In this document: piece after piece, positions 33,551 to 43,372 of the stretch
Layout of the letters: each line of letters begins with the position of its first letter
How positions within the stretch are numbered: the first letter of the stretch is position 1
NCBI RefSeq assembly: GCF_001897285.1
Contig: NZ_MKSM01000126.1
Span: forward strand, 1-59,469
Source: Nitrobacter sp. 62-23
Lineage (GTDB): Bacteria > Pseudomonadota > Alphaproteobacteria > Rhizobiales > Xanthobacteraceae
Length of the DNA: 59,469 bases
Direction of reading: 5' to 3'
Notes under the pieces: model-generated
Seen by the model: only the letters and a program-made list of their open reading frames with translations
Databases searched by the model: none
Told to the model about the DNA's origin: nothing
Position numbers and translations under genes: made by a program

Positions 33551-34406
33551 CACGCGTGCAACCGACGACGAATAAGCCAGACGCATCGGCCGCGTCGACC
33601 AGCGCCTGCGGTTCGGCCACGAGCGTGTCGCCGGCGACGACGGCGACGCCCGCAAGCCCGGCGGCCGCCGCGTTCACGATGGTGCGCGGGCCCAGCGTCG
33701 GCAGGTCGTAGCGCAGATCCTGCCCCGCCTTCGGCATCTTCACCAGAACGCCGCGCGTGGTTTTGGCACGGATGCGGCCTTCCGCGCGAAGCTGGGCAAT
33801 CCGAGCCAGCAATGCGTCCGTTCCCTCAATGCCTTCGACGCCCACCACATGACCATCGATCACCACGACCGCCTGCCCGACATCAAAGGGACTCAACGCA
33901 CGCAGCACTTCCCGGCCTTTCGCAATGTCGGCCTGCGCCGACTGGTCCGGCATTTTTCCGGTGAGGCATCCCACAGGCATCAGCAGATCCGGCGCGATAT
34001 CCTTGATACCGACCATGCGAAAACCATCGCGCTCGAGAATACGTCCGATCCCCGACAGCAGATGATCGTCGCCGCCGCGAAACGCCGCCAGAACGTGAGC
34101 CAGCACCCGGACGGTGCCCCAGTCGAGGCGTATCTCGGACAGCGCAGGACGGACCAGCGTTCCGATGAAAACCAGATCGCGGCAGTTTTCGGCGCGCAGC
34201 AGACGTTCGGCGTTGCCGATCTGGCCGACCGCGATCCAGTGATGCCGGAACCGCGACACCTTCTCGGGATCGCACGCGCCCTTCAACGCGAAGAAAACCG
34301 GTTCGATGCCGCGCGTCAAAAGTGAATCCGCAACCGCGAACGGCAGCGCCCCGCCGCCGGCAATCAAGCCGATCGGCGAGGTGATATCCGGAACGCGATC
34401 AGTCAT
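33543..34406 (-). CDS. lpxI: UDP-2,3-diacylglucosamine pyrophosphatase LpxI
   Basis: Hydrolyses UDP-2,3-diacylglucosamine to lipid X and UMP in lipid A synthesis, the alphaproteobacterial replacement for LpxH; 287 aa. The N-terminal domain shows IGLIAGGGALPFAVAD (12-27). The catalytic C-terminal domain shows VIDGHVVGVEGIEGTDALL and the terminal motif DLPTLGPRTIVNAAAAGLAGVA-like segment (quoted in part: DLPTLGPRTIV). It lies between lpxA, which ends 33 bp upstream, and lpxB, which overlaps it by 8 bp. That context supports the assignment. Confidence 0.94.
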   Translation of the reverse strand: MTDRVPDITSPIGLIAGGGALPFAVADSLLTRGIEPVFFALKGACDPEKVSRFRHHWIAVGQIGNAERLLRAENCRDLVFIGTLVRPALSEIRLDWGTVRVLAHVLAAFRGGDDHLLSGIGRILERDGFRMVGIKDIAPDLLMPVGCLTGKMPDQSAQADIAKGREVLRALSPFDVGQAVVVIDGHVVGVEGIEGTDALLARIAQLRAEGRIRAKTTRGVLVKMPKAGQDLRYDLPTLGPRTIVNAAAAGLAGVAVVAGDTLVAEPQALVDAADASGLFVVGCTRDA

Positions 34407-34439
34407 GGCTCGATCTTATGGCTCGCCCGGCGGCTTCCG

Positions 34440-35246
34440 CTATGCGGATCTGGTTACAGCATCCTGCGGCAAGCATAGAGGACGATGCTTGTCCTCGCCA
34501 ATAAAGGTCAGGATCTCCGCGATGGCGGGATCGTCCGACGCTTGGGATTGAACGCGCTGGAGGCGGTCTGCAAACAGACCCGGTCCGTAGAACAGGTCCT
34601 GATAGAAGGATCTGACCCTGGCGAGGCGCTCGCGGGTGAACTTGCGGCGCTTCATGCCGACGACATTGAGGCCTTCAAGGTGCCCATGCTGGCCGTTGAC
34701 GAAGCCATAAGGGATGACGTCGCCGCGAATGCCGGTGAGGCCGCCGATCATGGCTAGCCTGCCGATCCGCGCGAACTGATGCACCGCCGAGAGCCCGCCG
34801 ATATAAACACAATCTCCGATCTTGCAGTGGCCGCCCAGCGTTGCCGAGTTGGCGAAGATGACGTCGTCGCCAACCTGGCAGTCGTGGCCGACATGGCTGT
34901 AACTCATGAAGAGCCCGCGCGCGCCGACGCGAGTCACGCCGGCATCCTTGGGGGTGCCGACGCTCATCGTTACGCTTTCGCGGATCGTGCAGCCCTCTCC
35001 GATCTCAAGGCGCGTCGGCTCGTTCCGATAGCCGAGATCCTGTGGCGCACCGCCTAGCGCGGCGAACGGATATATCGTGCAGTTCGCTCCGATGGTGGTG
35101 CGCCCCGTGACGGACACGTGCGAAATCAGACGACAGTTCGGGCCGAGAACGACATGAGGACCGACCGTGCAGAAGGGCCCGATCTCGGCTCCCTCCCCGA
35201 TCACGGCGCCATCCTCGATTCGCGCGGCAGGATCGATCTTGCTCAT
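34440..35246 (-). CDS. lpxA: UDP-N-acetylglucosamine acyltransferase
   Basis: First step of lipid A synthesis: transfers a hydroxyacyl chain from ACP to UDP-GlcNAc; 268 aa, trimeric left-handed beta helix. Hexapeptide repeats fill residues 1-190 (IDPAARIEDGAVIGEGAEIG). The catalytic His lies in the SHVGHDCQVGDD region. The C-terminal helical domain (GLNVVGMKRRKFTRERLARV) is present. The ATG at 35246 shares one base with the fabZ stop (TGATG), so translation is probably coupled. The longer frame is inside fabZ. Confidence 0.97.
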   Translation of the reverse strand: MSKIDPAARIEDGAVIGEGAEIGPFCTVGPHVVLGPNCRLISHVSVTGRTTIGANCTIYPFAALGGAPQDLGYRNEPTRLEIGEGCTIRESVTMSVGTPKDAGVTRVGARGLFMSYSHVGHDCQVGDDVIFANSATLGGHCKIGDCVYIGGLSAVHQFARIGRLAMIGGLTGIRGDVIPYGFVNGQHGHLEGLNVVGMKRRKFTRERLARVRSFYQDLFYGPGLFADRLQRVQSQASDDPAIAEILTFIGEDKHRPLCLPQDAVTRSA

Positions 35247-35701
35247 CAGTCGGTCAGCATCGCGCCGACGTCGGCCTCGGCGACGGTCACGCCATTCACC
35301 TTCGCATCGCCGTGAAACCACCACATCGTTTTGCGCCGACCGATGCTGCGCATGTGATATTCGACGATATCGCCCGGCATGACGGGCTTGCGGAACTTGC
35401 ACTTGTCGATAGTCAGGAAATAGACCGTGCGGGGCTTTTCAGTGCCCTCGACCGACATGATGCCAATGACACCAGCCGTCTGCGCCATTCCCTCGATCAT
35501 CAGCACACCCGGATAGACCGGCCGTTCGGGGAAGTGACCCTGAAACGCAGGCTCATTGATCGTGACGTTCTTCACGCCGATACCGCTGTAGTCGGCGCGA
35601 ATATTGATAACCCGGTCGATCAGCAGGAACGGATAGCGATGAGGAAGGGTTTTGAGGATAGTGGCGATGTCCACCTCCTCGAACTTGATCGGCGACTCCA
35701 T
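35246..35701 (-). CDS. fabZ: 3-hydroxyacyl-ACP dehydratase FabZ
   Basis: Hot-dog-fold dehydratase of fatty acid synthesis, 151 aa. Catalytic His56 and Glu70 lie in [32 protein letters not shown] (20-31) is the N-terminal signature. It competes with LpxA for hydroxyacyl-ACP, which explains its place between lpxD (3 bp upstream) and lpxA (one-base overlap). The ATG at 35701 gives the standard length. Confidence 0.97.
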   Translation of the reverse strand: MESPIKFEEVDIATILKTLPHRYPFLLIDRVINIRADYSGIGVKNVTINEPAFQGHFPERPVYPGVLMIEGMAQTAGVIGIMSVEGTEKPRTVYFLTIDKCKFRKPVMPGDIVEYHMRSIGRRKTMWWFHGDAKVNGVTVAEADVGAMLTD

Positions 35702-35704
35702 TCC

Positions 35705-36790
35705 TCATGCACCTCGATCCTTCGGACCGGGCGCTGCCGGTCCGCCGCCGGGCGCCCCATCGCGCGCCAGCCGTTCCACCGCAAATATCTCGCGATACCA
35801 CTGCCTGGTCGGCTTCGCGAAATATCCGCCCCAGCGGCCATTCGGCGGAATATCGTCCTTGACTCCGCTCATCGCGGTGACCTGCGCACCGTCGCCGATG
35901 TGGAGGTGGTTATTGATCCCGACCTTGGCGCCTAGCGCCACATTGTCGCCGATGGTCAGGCTGCCCGCCAGGCCGATCTGGGCCGCCAGCAGGCAGCGGC
36001 GGCCGATCATCACGTTGTGGCCGATCTGGACCTGATTGTCGATTTTCGTCCCTTCCCCGATAACCGTGTCGCGCAAACTGCCGCGGTCGATCGTCGTGCC
36101 GGCGCCGATCTCGACGTCATTCTGGATCACGACACGCCCGGTCTGCGGAACTTTGACATGCCCCTCGGAGCCGAAGAAAATGAAGCCGTAGCCGTCCTGC
36201 CCGATATGACAACCGGGATGGATGAGCACATTGTTGCCGATAAGGGCAGCCTGAATGGTCGTGCCCGCGCCGACATTGCAGTTCCGGCCGATCCGAACGC
36301 CAGGGCCGATCACCGCACCAGATCCGATCGCCGAACCGGTTCCGATTTCGGCTCCGGGGCCGATCACAGCCAGCGGGTCGACGATGATCGCGTCTTCAAG
36401 ATGCGCGGACGGATGAATGACGGCTGACCTAGCGATCGTATCATTGTCGAACCAGGATTTTGGCCGCAGCGTATCGGCGTGAAATTCACGCGCAATTTTC
36501 ACGAACGCTCGAAAAGGCGCCGTTGATCGCAGAACAGCCACGTGGGCCGGGACGTCGGCCTCGAATCGGGAATTGACGAGGCAGGCACCCGCTTTCGTTG
36601 CCGCCAGTTGCGCGGCATATTTGTGGTTGTCGAAAAACGTCAGATGCATTGGCCCGGCCTGGTCAAGCGACGCAAGGCCGGTGATTCGTTGGCTACCACG
36701 GGACGCATCGATCAACTGCGCCCCCGTCGACGCAGCGATCTCCGCCAGCGTCGATGATGGCGGCGGCTTAAAGAATACCGGTTGCGTCAT
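35705..36790 (-). CDS. lpxD: UDP-3-O-acylglucosamine N-acyltransferase
   Basis: Third step of lipid A synthesis, N-acylating UDP-3-O-acylglucosamine; 361 aa. The N-terminal uridine-binding domain (about 1-105) is followed by a left-handed beta helix of hexapeptide repeats ([40 protein letters not shown]). The catalytic His lies in the [12 protein letters not shown] stretch. The C-terminal helix is followed by a Gly/Pro-rich tail. The start [10 protein letters not shown] at 36790 is preferred over 36820. It sits 32 bp downstream of bamA and 3 bp upstream of fabZ. Confidence 0.96.
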   Translation of the reverse strand: MTQPVFFKPPPSSTLAEIAASTGAQLIDASRGSQRITGLASLDQAGPMHLTFFDNHKYAAQLAATKAGACLVNSRFEADVPAHVAVLRSTAPFRAFVKIAREFHADTLRPKSWFDNDTIARSAVIHPSAHLEDAIIVDPLAVIGPGAEIGTGSAIGSGAVIGPGVRIGRNCNVGAGTTIQAALIGNNVLIHPGCHIGQDGYGFIFFGSEGHVKVPQTGRVVIQNDVEIGAGTTIDRGSLRDTVIGEGTKIDNQVQIGHNVMIGRRCLLAAQIGLAGSLTIGDNVALGAKVGINNHLHIGDGAQVTAMSGVKDDIPPNGRWGGYFAKPTRQWYREIFAVERLARDGAPGGGPAAPGPKDRGA

Positions 36791-36822
36791 TCCAGCCGTC
36801 GCGGTGCGCGCCGTGATCACGT

Positions 36823-39351
36823 TCAGAACGTCGTGCCGCCGCCAAACCTGAACTCCTGCACACGGTCGTACTTGCCCTTTGTGATCGGCACGGCGTAGTC
36901 GAAGCGAAGCGGGCCAAACGGCGATTGCCAGATCAGGCCGACACCGGCCGAAGTCCGGATCACGTTGGTGTCGTCGTATTGCAGGCCAGCGCAGGTGCCA
37001 GGACTGCCGCTCGACGTGCTCGGGATACAGCCCGGCGCGTTGAATTCATTGGTCAGCGCGTAAGAGGTCGGCCCCTTGTAGTCCCAGAGCGAGCCGGCAT
37101 CCGCATAGACCGCCCCTTTCAGGCCCACTTCCTTCGGAAGGAACCAGAACGGCATCTGCAACTCAACCGAGGCTCCCCAGTATTTGGTGCCGCCCAAAGC
37201 ATCCATCGTGCTCAGATAGTTGATATCACGTGGACCGATGCCGTTCGGCGCGAAGCCACGAACCAGATTGGGACCCATCTGGAAATTATCCAGCATGCGA
37301 ATTCCGTTCTGCCCGGCGTAAGAGCCGACGTTGTTCAGAATACCGCCCTGCAGATGGATCAAACCGACGATGTCCGAGACCAACGGCTGGTAGTACTTCG
37401 CATCGATCGCACTCTTCAAATATTTGACGTCGCCGCCGACACCGGCAAAGTCCTGCCTGAAGTCGATCAGCAGACCTTCGGTCGGGTTCTTGTTGTTGTC
37501 GAGGGTATTGTAGGTCAGCGTGTAGCCCAACATCGAGGTCAGCGTGCGACCGCGCTCCAGTTCCTGGCGAATCGGCAGCGAGGCTTCGCCGTCGGAGTAA
37601 CAGCCGAGGCTCGAGCCATTCCAGGTGCCGTTGGCGTTCATGAAGGCTGGCGACGGGTTGTAGTTCGGGTCGCCGATGTTGTTATTACAATTCCGCAAGG
37701 CATCCGGCAGCCCGATTTCCTGCTGGAAGATCGAATAACGCAATTGTAGGGTCAAATCTTCCCGCAGGCCAAATCCAAGCCGCGGGCTGAATCCCAGCGT
37801 TTTGATGTTATACGACATGTATTGGTTCGCGAGTTGCTCGCGCTGGTAGAGATCAAGCCCGAGCGCGACGCGATAGCCCAGCAGGTAGGGTTCGACGAAC
37901 GACAGCGAATATCCCCTCGCCCACTGCCCATACTGGACCGAAGCCTTCGCAAACAGACCGCGGCCGAGCAGATTGCGTTCGGAAACGCTGACCTCCGCAA
38001 GTGCGCCCTGGGTCGTGGAATAGCCGCCGGACACCGAGAAGTCGCCGGTCGACTTATCCTCGACGTTGACATCGAGAATCACGCGATCGCTGGACGATCC
38101 AGGCTCGGTCGTAATCTTGACCGTCTTGAAGAAATCGAGATTCTTCAGGCGGCGCTCGGCGCGATCCACCAGTGACCGGTTGTAGGCGTCGCCTTCCGAG
38201 ATATCGAACTCGCGCCGGATCACGTAGTCCCGCGTGCGCGTATTGCCCCGGATATTGATGCGCTCAATATAGGTTCTAGGACCCTCGTCGATCGCGAATA
38301 CGATCGAGACGGTATGGGCGTCGAAGTTGCGGTCGCCTCGTGGGCGCACCACGGCGAAGGCATATCCGCGTCGCGACGCTTCAACCTGCATCTCCTCGAC
38401 GGACTTCTCGAGCGCTTCGGCGTTATAGAGCGCCCCGACATGGACTCGCGAAAAGCTGCGCAGCGAATTTCCGTCAAGCGTCGGAATCGACGATTCGAAC
38501 GCCACCGACCCGACGCGGTACTGCTGGCCCTCGTCGATCTTGAAAGTCACGAGGAATCCGTGGCGCTCAGGATCGTATTCCGTCACGGCCGCGACGATCT
38601 GAGCATCGGCAAAGCCGTGCTTCAGATAAAAGCGGCGCAGCAGGTCGCGATCGGCCTCGACGCGGTCTGGATCATAAACATCCCCGCCGGCGAGAAAGCT
38701 GAGAAAGTTCGATTCATGCGTCTTGATCACGTCCTTCAGGCGATAGGACGAAAAAGCATGATTGCCGATGAATTCGACCGACTTGATGCCGGTCTTGCCA
38801 CCCTCGTTGATCGAAAAGATCAGATCGACGCGATTGTTCGGCTGCTCGACGATCTCGGGAGTGACGCGCACGTCATAGCGGCCGGAGTGGCGATAGATTT
38901 CGACGATTCGCTGAACGTCGGACTGGACCATCGGCCGGGAAAACGTACCGCGCGGCTTGGACTGGATCTCCGCCGTGAGCTGGTCGTCCTTGACCTTCTT
39001 GTTACCCTCGAAAGCGATCCGGTTGATGACCGGATTTTCGACGACCGAAACCACCAGCCGTCCCCCGACGCGATTGATCCTGACGTCCTGGAACAGGCCG
39101 GTCTCGATCAGTGCCTTCAACCCATCGTCGATACTTGCCTGATCAAGACGCCCGCTGGCGTCCGGCTTGAAATACGAACGAATCGTCTCCAGTTCGACCC
39201 GCCGGTTCCCCTCGACCGAAATCGACGACAGGGTCTGGGCCGCCGCGGGCGACGACACGAGCGGGACAGCCACGACAGCAGCGACCGGTACGGCCACAAC
39301 CATCAGGGCGGCGAGTAGTGTCCCCCGTAACACTCGCATTCCAACATTCAT
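36823..39351 (-). CDS. bamA: Outer membrane protein assembly factor BamA
   Basis: Omp85 protein that inserts beta-barrel proteins into the outer membrane; 842 aa. A signal peptide ([20 protein letters not shown], cleavage near SSPAAAQ) is followed by five POTRA domains (about 45-430; [19 protein letters not shown] marks the first) and a 16-strand barrel. The barrel holds the lid-lock motif [13 protein letters not shown] and ends in [16 protein letters not shown] with C-terminal Phe. The start could be ATG 39351, ATG 39339 or TTG 39357. It follows rseP in the order rseP-bamA-lpxD. Confidence 0.97.
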   Translation of the reverse strand: MNVGMRVLRGTLLAALMVVAVPVAAVVAVPLVSSPAAAQTLSSISVEGNRRVELETIRSYFKPDASGRLDQASIDDGLKALIETGLFQDVRINRVGGRLVVSVVENPVINRIAFEGNKKVKDDQLTAEIQSKPRGTFSRPMVQSDVQRIVEIYRHSGRYDVRVTPEIVEQPNNRVDLIFSINEGGKTGIKSVEFIGNHAFSSYRLKDVIKTHESNFLSFLAGGDVYDPDRVEADRDLLRRFYLKHGFADAQIVAAVTEYDPERHGFLVTFKIDEGQQYRVGSVAFESSIPTLDGNSLRSFSRVHVGALYNAEALEKSVEEMQVEASRRGYAFAVVRPRGDRNFDAHTVSIVFAIDEGPRTYIERINIRGNTRTRDYVIRREFDISEGDAYNRSLVDRAERRLKNLDFFKTVKITTEPGSSSDRVILDVNVEDKSTGDFSVSGGYSTTQGALAEVSVSERNLLGRGLFAKASVQYGQWARGYSLSFVEPYLLGYRVALGLDLYQREQLANQYMSYNIKTLGFSPRLGFGLREDLTLQLRYSIFQQEIGLPDALRNCNNNIGDPNYNPSPAFMNANGTWNGSSLGCYSDGEASLPIRQELERGRTLTSMLGYTLTYNTLDNNKNPTEGLLIDFRQDFAGVGGDVKYLKSAIDAKYYQPLVSDIVGLIHLQGGILNNVGSYAGQNGIRMLDNFQMGPNLVRGFAPNGIGPRDINYLSTMDALGGTKYWGASVELQMPFWFLPKEVGLKGAVYADAGSLWDYKGPTSYALTNEFNAPGCIPSTSSGSPGTCAGLQYDDTNVIRTSAGVGLIWQSPFGPLRFDYAVPITKGKYDRVQEFRFGGGTTF

Positions 39352-39629
39352 GCGCAATGCGCCCTTATCAATTCTGATACCGACCCGTTCCCCTCAGGTG
39401 CGGCAGATTCCCATTCGCGTTGCTTGTAGCCAATTTTTCCGTAGCGGAAAACGGCCTTTCGCAGTGCAATTCCAATTTAACTCCAAGACGTTGCCCAATA
39501 GTCACGCCCCAATCGCGATGATTGTGGATCGAATCGATCCATCCTGAACGCGATCAATTCCATGTTGTTAGGAGCGGGGTGCGGGCGAGCAGCCGCTACC
39601 CGCCTTCCTCACCCCGCGCCAAGCGCGAC
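39352..39629. other. 278-bp gap between rseP and bamA
   Basis: No gene is seen. An inverted repeat GCGGGGTG (39574-39581) / CACCCCGC (39610-39617) encloses a second stem GCGGG/CCCGC and lies just after the rseP stop. No T-run follows on the minus strand, so a rho-independent terminator is doubtful; it may be an attenuator or a REP-like element. The rest is AT-richer and probably carries a bamA promoter. Confidence 0.45.
39574..39617. repeat. Nested inverted repeat after rseP
   Basis: Outer arms GCGGGGTG and CACCCCGC pair perfectly. The inner arms GCGGG and CCCGC pair around a 13-base loop. In the minus-strand transcript it would form a strong hairpin between rseP and bamA. Confidence 0.5.
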
Positions 39630-40781
39630 TCACGAGCCGGACAGGTGCAGTATGTCATTATAGGTCGCGAAAACCATCAACATCAGCACCAGGCCAAGCC
39701 CGATCCGGAAGCCCATCTCCTGTGCCCGCTCGGACATCGGGCGGCCGCGGACAGCTTCGACCGCATAGAACAAGAGGTGCCCGCCATCCAACAACGGAAC
39801 CGGAAACAGGTTCAGCAATCCGATGGACACGGAAAGAACGGCGGCAAGATGGATCAACGCGCCGAAACCGATCGTGGCGACCTGCCCGGAGATTTGAGCG
39901 ATCCGAATCGGTCCCCCGACCTGGTCGGGGTCCTCGCGGCCGGTGAAGATCCCGCCAATATAAGCCAGCGTGCGGTCGACCACGAACCAGGTCTCCTTCA
40001 CGCCCAGCCACAGCGCCGTGGCCGGGTTGACTCGTTCGGTGGTGACATCTCCGGGCGAAGTCGCGCGCGAAATCCCGAGCACGCCGATCCGGTGTTCGTT
40101 ACCGAACCGGTCCTTGATTTCCTTCAGTTCCGGCGTTCCCCGCAGGTCGACGATCGAATCACCGCGCTTCACCGCGAATGTCAGCGTCTCGCCGGCGCTG
40201 GTTCCGACGATGCGCTGCATATCCGAAAAGCTGTCGATCTTGCTGCCATTGATCGCGGTCACGACGTCGCCGGGCTTGAAACCTGCGACGTCGGCCGCGC
40301 TGCCGGCCAGCACGCCGTCGACGCGCGCGGTTGTGCTGGGTTTGCCCAAAATCGTGAACAGGCCAGCGAAAATGAAGATCGCGAGGATGAAGTTGGCGAT
40401 CGGACCCGCAGCGACGATCGCAGCGCGCCGGCCAACATTCTTGTGATGGAAGCTGCCGTCGCGCTCCTCCGCCGTCATGGATGCGAGCGCCGCACTCGAC
40501 GGCGTGCTTGCCTCGGTATCATCGCCGAAAAACTTGACGTATCCACCGAGCGGGATGGCCGAGAGCTTCCAGCGCGTCCCGTGCCTGTCGTTGAAGCCGA
40601 CCAGTTCCGGACCGAAGCCTACGGAGAAAGTCAGGATCTTCACGCCAGCCCAGCGCGCAATCAGGAAGTGGCCCAACTCATGAAAGAAAACAACGATCGT
40701 GAGGACAAACAGAAACGGAACGATGTAACCTATCAGACCGTTGCTTAAGGTATTGAAACCATGAAGAAAAAACTCGGCCAT
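39630..40781 (-). CDS. rseP: Site-2 metalloprotease RseP
   Basis: Intramembrane zinc protease that cleaves anti-sigma factors and signal peptides; 383 aa. The zinc motif HELGH (His34, Glu35, His38) lies in the first helix. One PDZ domain covers about 125-210 (VLAGSAADVAGFKPGDVVTA). The second active-site motif is NLFPVPLLDGGHL (about 318-330), near the C-terminal helices. It is placed between dxr and bamA, as in most proteobacteria, and likely acts in envelope stress control. Confidence 0.95.
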   Translation of the reverse strand: MAEFFLHGFNTLSNGLIGYIVPFLFVLTIVVFFHELGHFLIARWAGVKILTFSVGFGPELVGFNDRHGTRWKLSAIPLGGYVKFFGDDTEASTPSSAALASMTAEERDGSFHHKNVGRRAAIVAAGPIANFILAIFIFAGLFTILGKPSTTARVDGVLAGSAADVAGFKPGDVVTAINGSKIDSFSDMQRIVGTSAGETLTFAVKRGDSIVDLRGTPELKEIKDRFGNEHRIGVLGISRATSPGDVTTERVNPATALWLGVKETWFVVDRTLAYIGGIFTGREDPDQVGGPIRIAQISGQVATIGFGALIHLAAVLSVSIGLLNLFPVPLLDGGHLLFYAVEAVRGRPMSERAQEMGFRIGLGLVLMLMVFATYNDILHLSGS

Positions 40782-41136
40782 TCCGTTTCCCTCGTCCAGC
40801 GCCGGAGGCGCTGGTCCCGAACGTCCTAGAGCCTTTCCGCTTCTGACGGACTCAGAAGCGAGCCTCTACGGTTTTGGTTCGACGCGTGTTCATTACGCGA
40901 ACCGTTGAATCCATAACCCGTGCCCGGATCAGACCCGGGAACACGCTTCGCCCCAAAACACCATCGCCTCCTCCGTCATTTGATTTCTAACATCCGCATC
41001 AGGCTTTAGCGAGCATTCCTGCGAAGGTTAGACTCGAAGGATCACCAGCAAATATAAGTTGCCAGTGAAGTTTTGAACCTGACATTTGCGTGTAAACCCG
41101 CCTCCCGACAGAGGAGCGCGACGTCCATTCATTGCA
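40782..41136. other. 355-bp intergenic gap between dxr and rseP with repeat DNA
   Basis: No gene is supported. The left half (40826-40940) is occupied by a palindromic repeat element annotated separately. On the minus strand a 15-codon frame (starting MTEEAMVFWGEA) lies within the same repeat and is probably not a gene. The right half (about 40980-41136) is low in features. A promoter for rseP-bamA-lpx may lie here. Confidence 0.5.
40826..40939. repeat. Palindromic dispersed repeat element between dxr and rseP
   Basis: A perfect stem CGCTTCTGA / TCAGAAGCG with loop CGGAC (40838-40860) is flanked by TAGAGCC and GCCTCTA arms. It is followed by a GACGCGTGTTCATTACGCGAACCG-type segment (partly quoted: GACGCGTGTTC, ACGCGAACCG) and by CCCGG-ATCAGAC-CCGGG (40923-40939). 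This order (AGAGC arm, TTCTGA stem, GACGCG...ACGCGAACCG) matches a repeat I recall from Nitrobacter and Bradyrhizobium genomes. Confidence 0.6.
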
Positions 41137-42360
41137 CTAGGACGCCTTTGCGGCAATTTGTGGCAAAAGCGAAGCCGCCATATTTCGCGCGTTATGGTCA
41201 ACGGCGATGGCGTCGTCGGCGGACGCCAGAGGCGCGAGATTTCCCGCCCGGATCCAGCCATTCAGGGTCGCTTCGACGAGGCGTGCGATGGCCCCGAATC
41301 TGATCTTCTCGGCGATGAACGCCGCAACCGCAATTTCGTTCGCAGCATTGTAGACGGTGGTCGCGCCGTTCCCTGTCCTCAGCGCGTCATAGGCCAACCG
41401 CAACGCCGGGAACCGGGTGAAATCCGGGGCCTCAAACGTCAGTTGCCCGATCTTGGCGAGATCGAGCTTCGTCGCCGGGCCCGCGATGCGCTCCGGCCAG
41501 CCGAGGCAATGCGCGATCGGGGTCCGCATGTCGGGCGTGCCGAGTTGAGCGACGACGGAGCGGTCGGAGAACTCGACCATGCCGTGGACGATCGATTGCG
41601 GATGGACCAGCACGTCGATCTCGTCCGGCGCCAGCGCAAAAAGGCAGGCGGCCTCTATGACTTCGAGTCCCTTGTTCATCATCGACGCCGAGTCGATGGT
41701 GATCTTCCGCCCCATGCTCCAGTTCGGGTGTTTCAACGCCTGCGCCAGCGTCGCGTTCTCGATGTCGGCTGCCGCCCAGGTACGGAACGGCCCCCCCGAC
41801 GCGGTAATGATCACGCGCGTAAGTTCGTCGCGGTTTCCCGAACTCAGGGCCTGAAACAGCGCATTATGTTCAGAATCGGCCGGCAGGATGCAGGCTCCGG
41901 CCTTGACGGCGCGCTGCATGAAGAAATCGCCGGCGCAGACCAGGCATTCCTTGTTCGCAAGCGCGATCGTCGTCCCGCGATCGACGGCCGCAAGCGCGGG
42001 CTTCAGCCCGGCCGCCCCGCTCACTGCAGCCATCAACCAGTCGGCCGGCCGCGAAGCCGCCTCGATGATCGCGCTTTCACCGACGCCGCACTCGATATCA
42101 CTGCCGGCGAGCGCATCCTTCAACTCGCCAAAGCGCGAGGTGTCGGCGACGGCGACAAACCGCGCGTCAAACTCCCGCGCGAGCTTGACGAGAACCTCGA
42201 CATTGGAATTCGCGGTCAGCGCCTCGACACGGTAGCGGCCGCGCGCACCGCGCAGCAAATCCATCGTGCTGTCGCCGATTGAGCCGGTTGCTCCCAGAAC
42301 CGTTACGGTCCTGACGCCGGCCTGAGCCGGCTTGTCGTTTTTCAACGGAACAGCACTCAT
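41137..42360 (-). CDS. dxr: 1-deoxy-D-xylulose 5-phosphate reductoisomerase
   Basis: Second step of the MEP isoprenoid pathway, 407 aa. The NADPH-binding motif is [17 protein letters not shown] (21-37). The substrate/metal region is [15 protein letters not shown], with the flexible loop and [30 protein letters not shown] and [14 protein letters not shown] hold the metal and phosphate ligands. It lies 3 bp after cdsA, in the order pyrH-frr-uppS-cdsA-dxr-rseP. Its product pathway feeds UppS. Confidence 0.97.
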   Translation of the reverse strand: MSAVPLKNDKPAQAGVRTVTVLGATGSIGDSTMDLLRGARGRYRVEALTANSNVEVLVKLAREFDARFVAVADTSRFGELKDALAGSDIECGVGESAIIEAASRPADWLMAAVSGAAGLKPALAAVDRGTTIALANKECLVCAGDFFMQRAVKAGACILPADSEHNALFQALSSGNRDELTRVIITASGGPFRTWAAADIENATLAQALKHPNWSMGRKITIDSASMMNKGLEVIEAACLFALAPDEIDVLVHPQSIVHGMVEFSDRSVVAQLGTPDMRTPIAHCLGWPERIAGPATKLDLAKIGQLTFEAPDFTRFPALRLAYDALRTGNGATTVYNAANEIAVAAFIAEKIRFGAIARLVEATLNGWIRAGNLAPLASADDAIAVDHNARNMAASLLPQIAAKAS

Positions 42361-42363
42361 ACC

Positions 42364-43206
42364 TCACCAAACCATAAGAGCATGACCGATGCCATTCGCA
42401 TCGCCCCGCAGAAAGCCGAAAAGCGCAGCCACAACGATCGCCGCGACAAAGCCGTCGAGGCGGTCGAGCAAACCGCCGTGTCCGGGAATGATCTGGCTGG
42501 AGTCCTTGACCCCGAAACGTCTCTTGACCGCCGATTCAAACAGGTCGCCCGATTGCGACACGACGGACAGAAAAGCGGCGAGTAACAGCAAAGGCGTCAG
42601 TTTTCCAATACCAACCGCGGCAAATCCCGCCGCGACAACAAGACCGCCTGCGAACCCGCCGATCGCACCGGCCCAGGTCTTCTTCGGGCTGACGCGCGGC
42701 CATAATTTGGGTCCGCCGATGCCGCGGCCGGCGAAATATCCCCCGATATCGGCCGCCCACACCACCAGCATGACGAATATCAACGCGACGAACCCGTAGG
42801 CCTCGTCGAGGCGAACCTGGGCCGACGCGAATGCGGCCGCCGCCGCATAGCAGAAGCCGGCGACCGACCACAACCGCAACCGCCGCGACACCGCGGCGAC
42901 CGTCGCAGCGCCGATCACGAGAACAACCAGCGAGAACGCGCCGTATCCAAGCGCCAGACTCAGGCCGGACAGGATGAGCGCAGCAATCCCTGCGGCGACG
43001 ATCTGTTTTTCCCGCGCGGCGCCGACGATCGTCAGCCATTCGACGTACATGCCGATGGCCGCGAGCGTTACAAGACCGATCCATAGCGGCCCGCCAGCCC
43101 ATGCGATCCCGATCGCAGCAGGCGCGAGCACAAGCGCCGCTATGATGCGCGTGCGGAGATTTCGCGATTCTCCTGCAGCAGCCGGCGCGAGTTGATCCTG
43201 TGTCAC
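42364..43206 (-). CDS. cdsA: Phosphatidate cytidylyltransferase
   Basis: Makes CDP-diacylglycerol from phosphatidate and CTP at the inner membrane; 280 aa with about seven or eight helices. The CDS signature is seen as SAVKRRFGVKDSSQIIPGHG followed by GLLDRLDG (about 222-248), with its Asp metal ligands. The start is GTG at 43206 (then TQDQLAPAAAG), with GGGA about eight bases upstream; no ATG in the right place exists. It is followed by dxr after 3 bp. The 166 bp up to uppS holds a palindromic repeat. Confidence 0.94.
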   Translation of the reverse strand: MTQDQLAPAAAGESRNLRTRIIAALVLAPAAIGIAWAGGPLWIGLVTLAAIGMYVEWLTIVGAAREKQIVAAGIAALILSGLSLALGYGAFSLVVLVIGAATVAAVSRRLRLWSVAGFCYAAAAAFASAQVRLDEAYGFVALIFVMLVVWAADIGGYFAGRGIGGPKLWPRVSPKKTWAGAIGGFAGGLVVAAGFAAVGIGKLTPLLLLAAFLSVVSQSGDLFESAVKRRFGVKDSSQIIPGHGGLLDRLDGFVAAIVVAALFGFLRGDANGIGHALMVW

Positions 43207-43210
43207 ACTA

Positions 43211-43278
43211 GTGTCCCGATTCCAAAATTCGCAGGTCCTTGCAGCAGCCTTTGATGCGAACTCGGATCAAAGGGACAC
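43211..43278. repeat. Palindromic dispersed repeat between uppS and cdsA
   Basis: Terminal arms GTGTCCC (43211-43217) and GGGACAC (43272-43278) are perfect inverted repeats, and inner TTCGCA / TGCGAA arms pair as well. I recall repeats starting ACTAGTGTCCCGA from this bacterial family. It lies directly upstream of the cdsA GTG start, in the transcript leader between uppS and cdsA. Confidence 0.5.
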
Positions 43279-43372
43279 CGGCAATTTTACGATTCAAGTA
43301 TGGTTCGGGCTCGGAAGTTCGCCTGGCGGACCCGTGGGGAGAATGAATCGAGCTTCTGAACCACCACACCGG

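Noticed and set aside
38314-39318. Open frame of 334 codons on the plus strand
   Set aside because: Antisense to bamA, no membrane or domain features, shadow.
40931-40980. Fifteen-codon minus-strand frame (MTEEAMVFWGEA) as a small gene
   Set aside because: It lies in or beside the dispersed repeat and is too short to support without conservation data.
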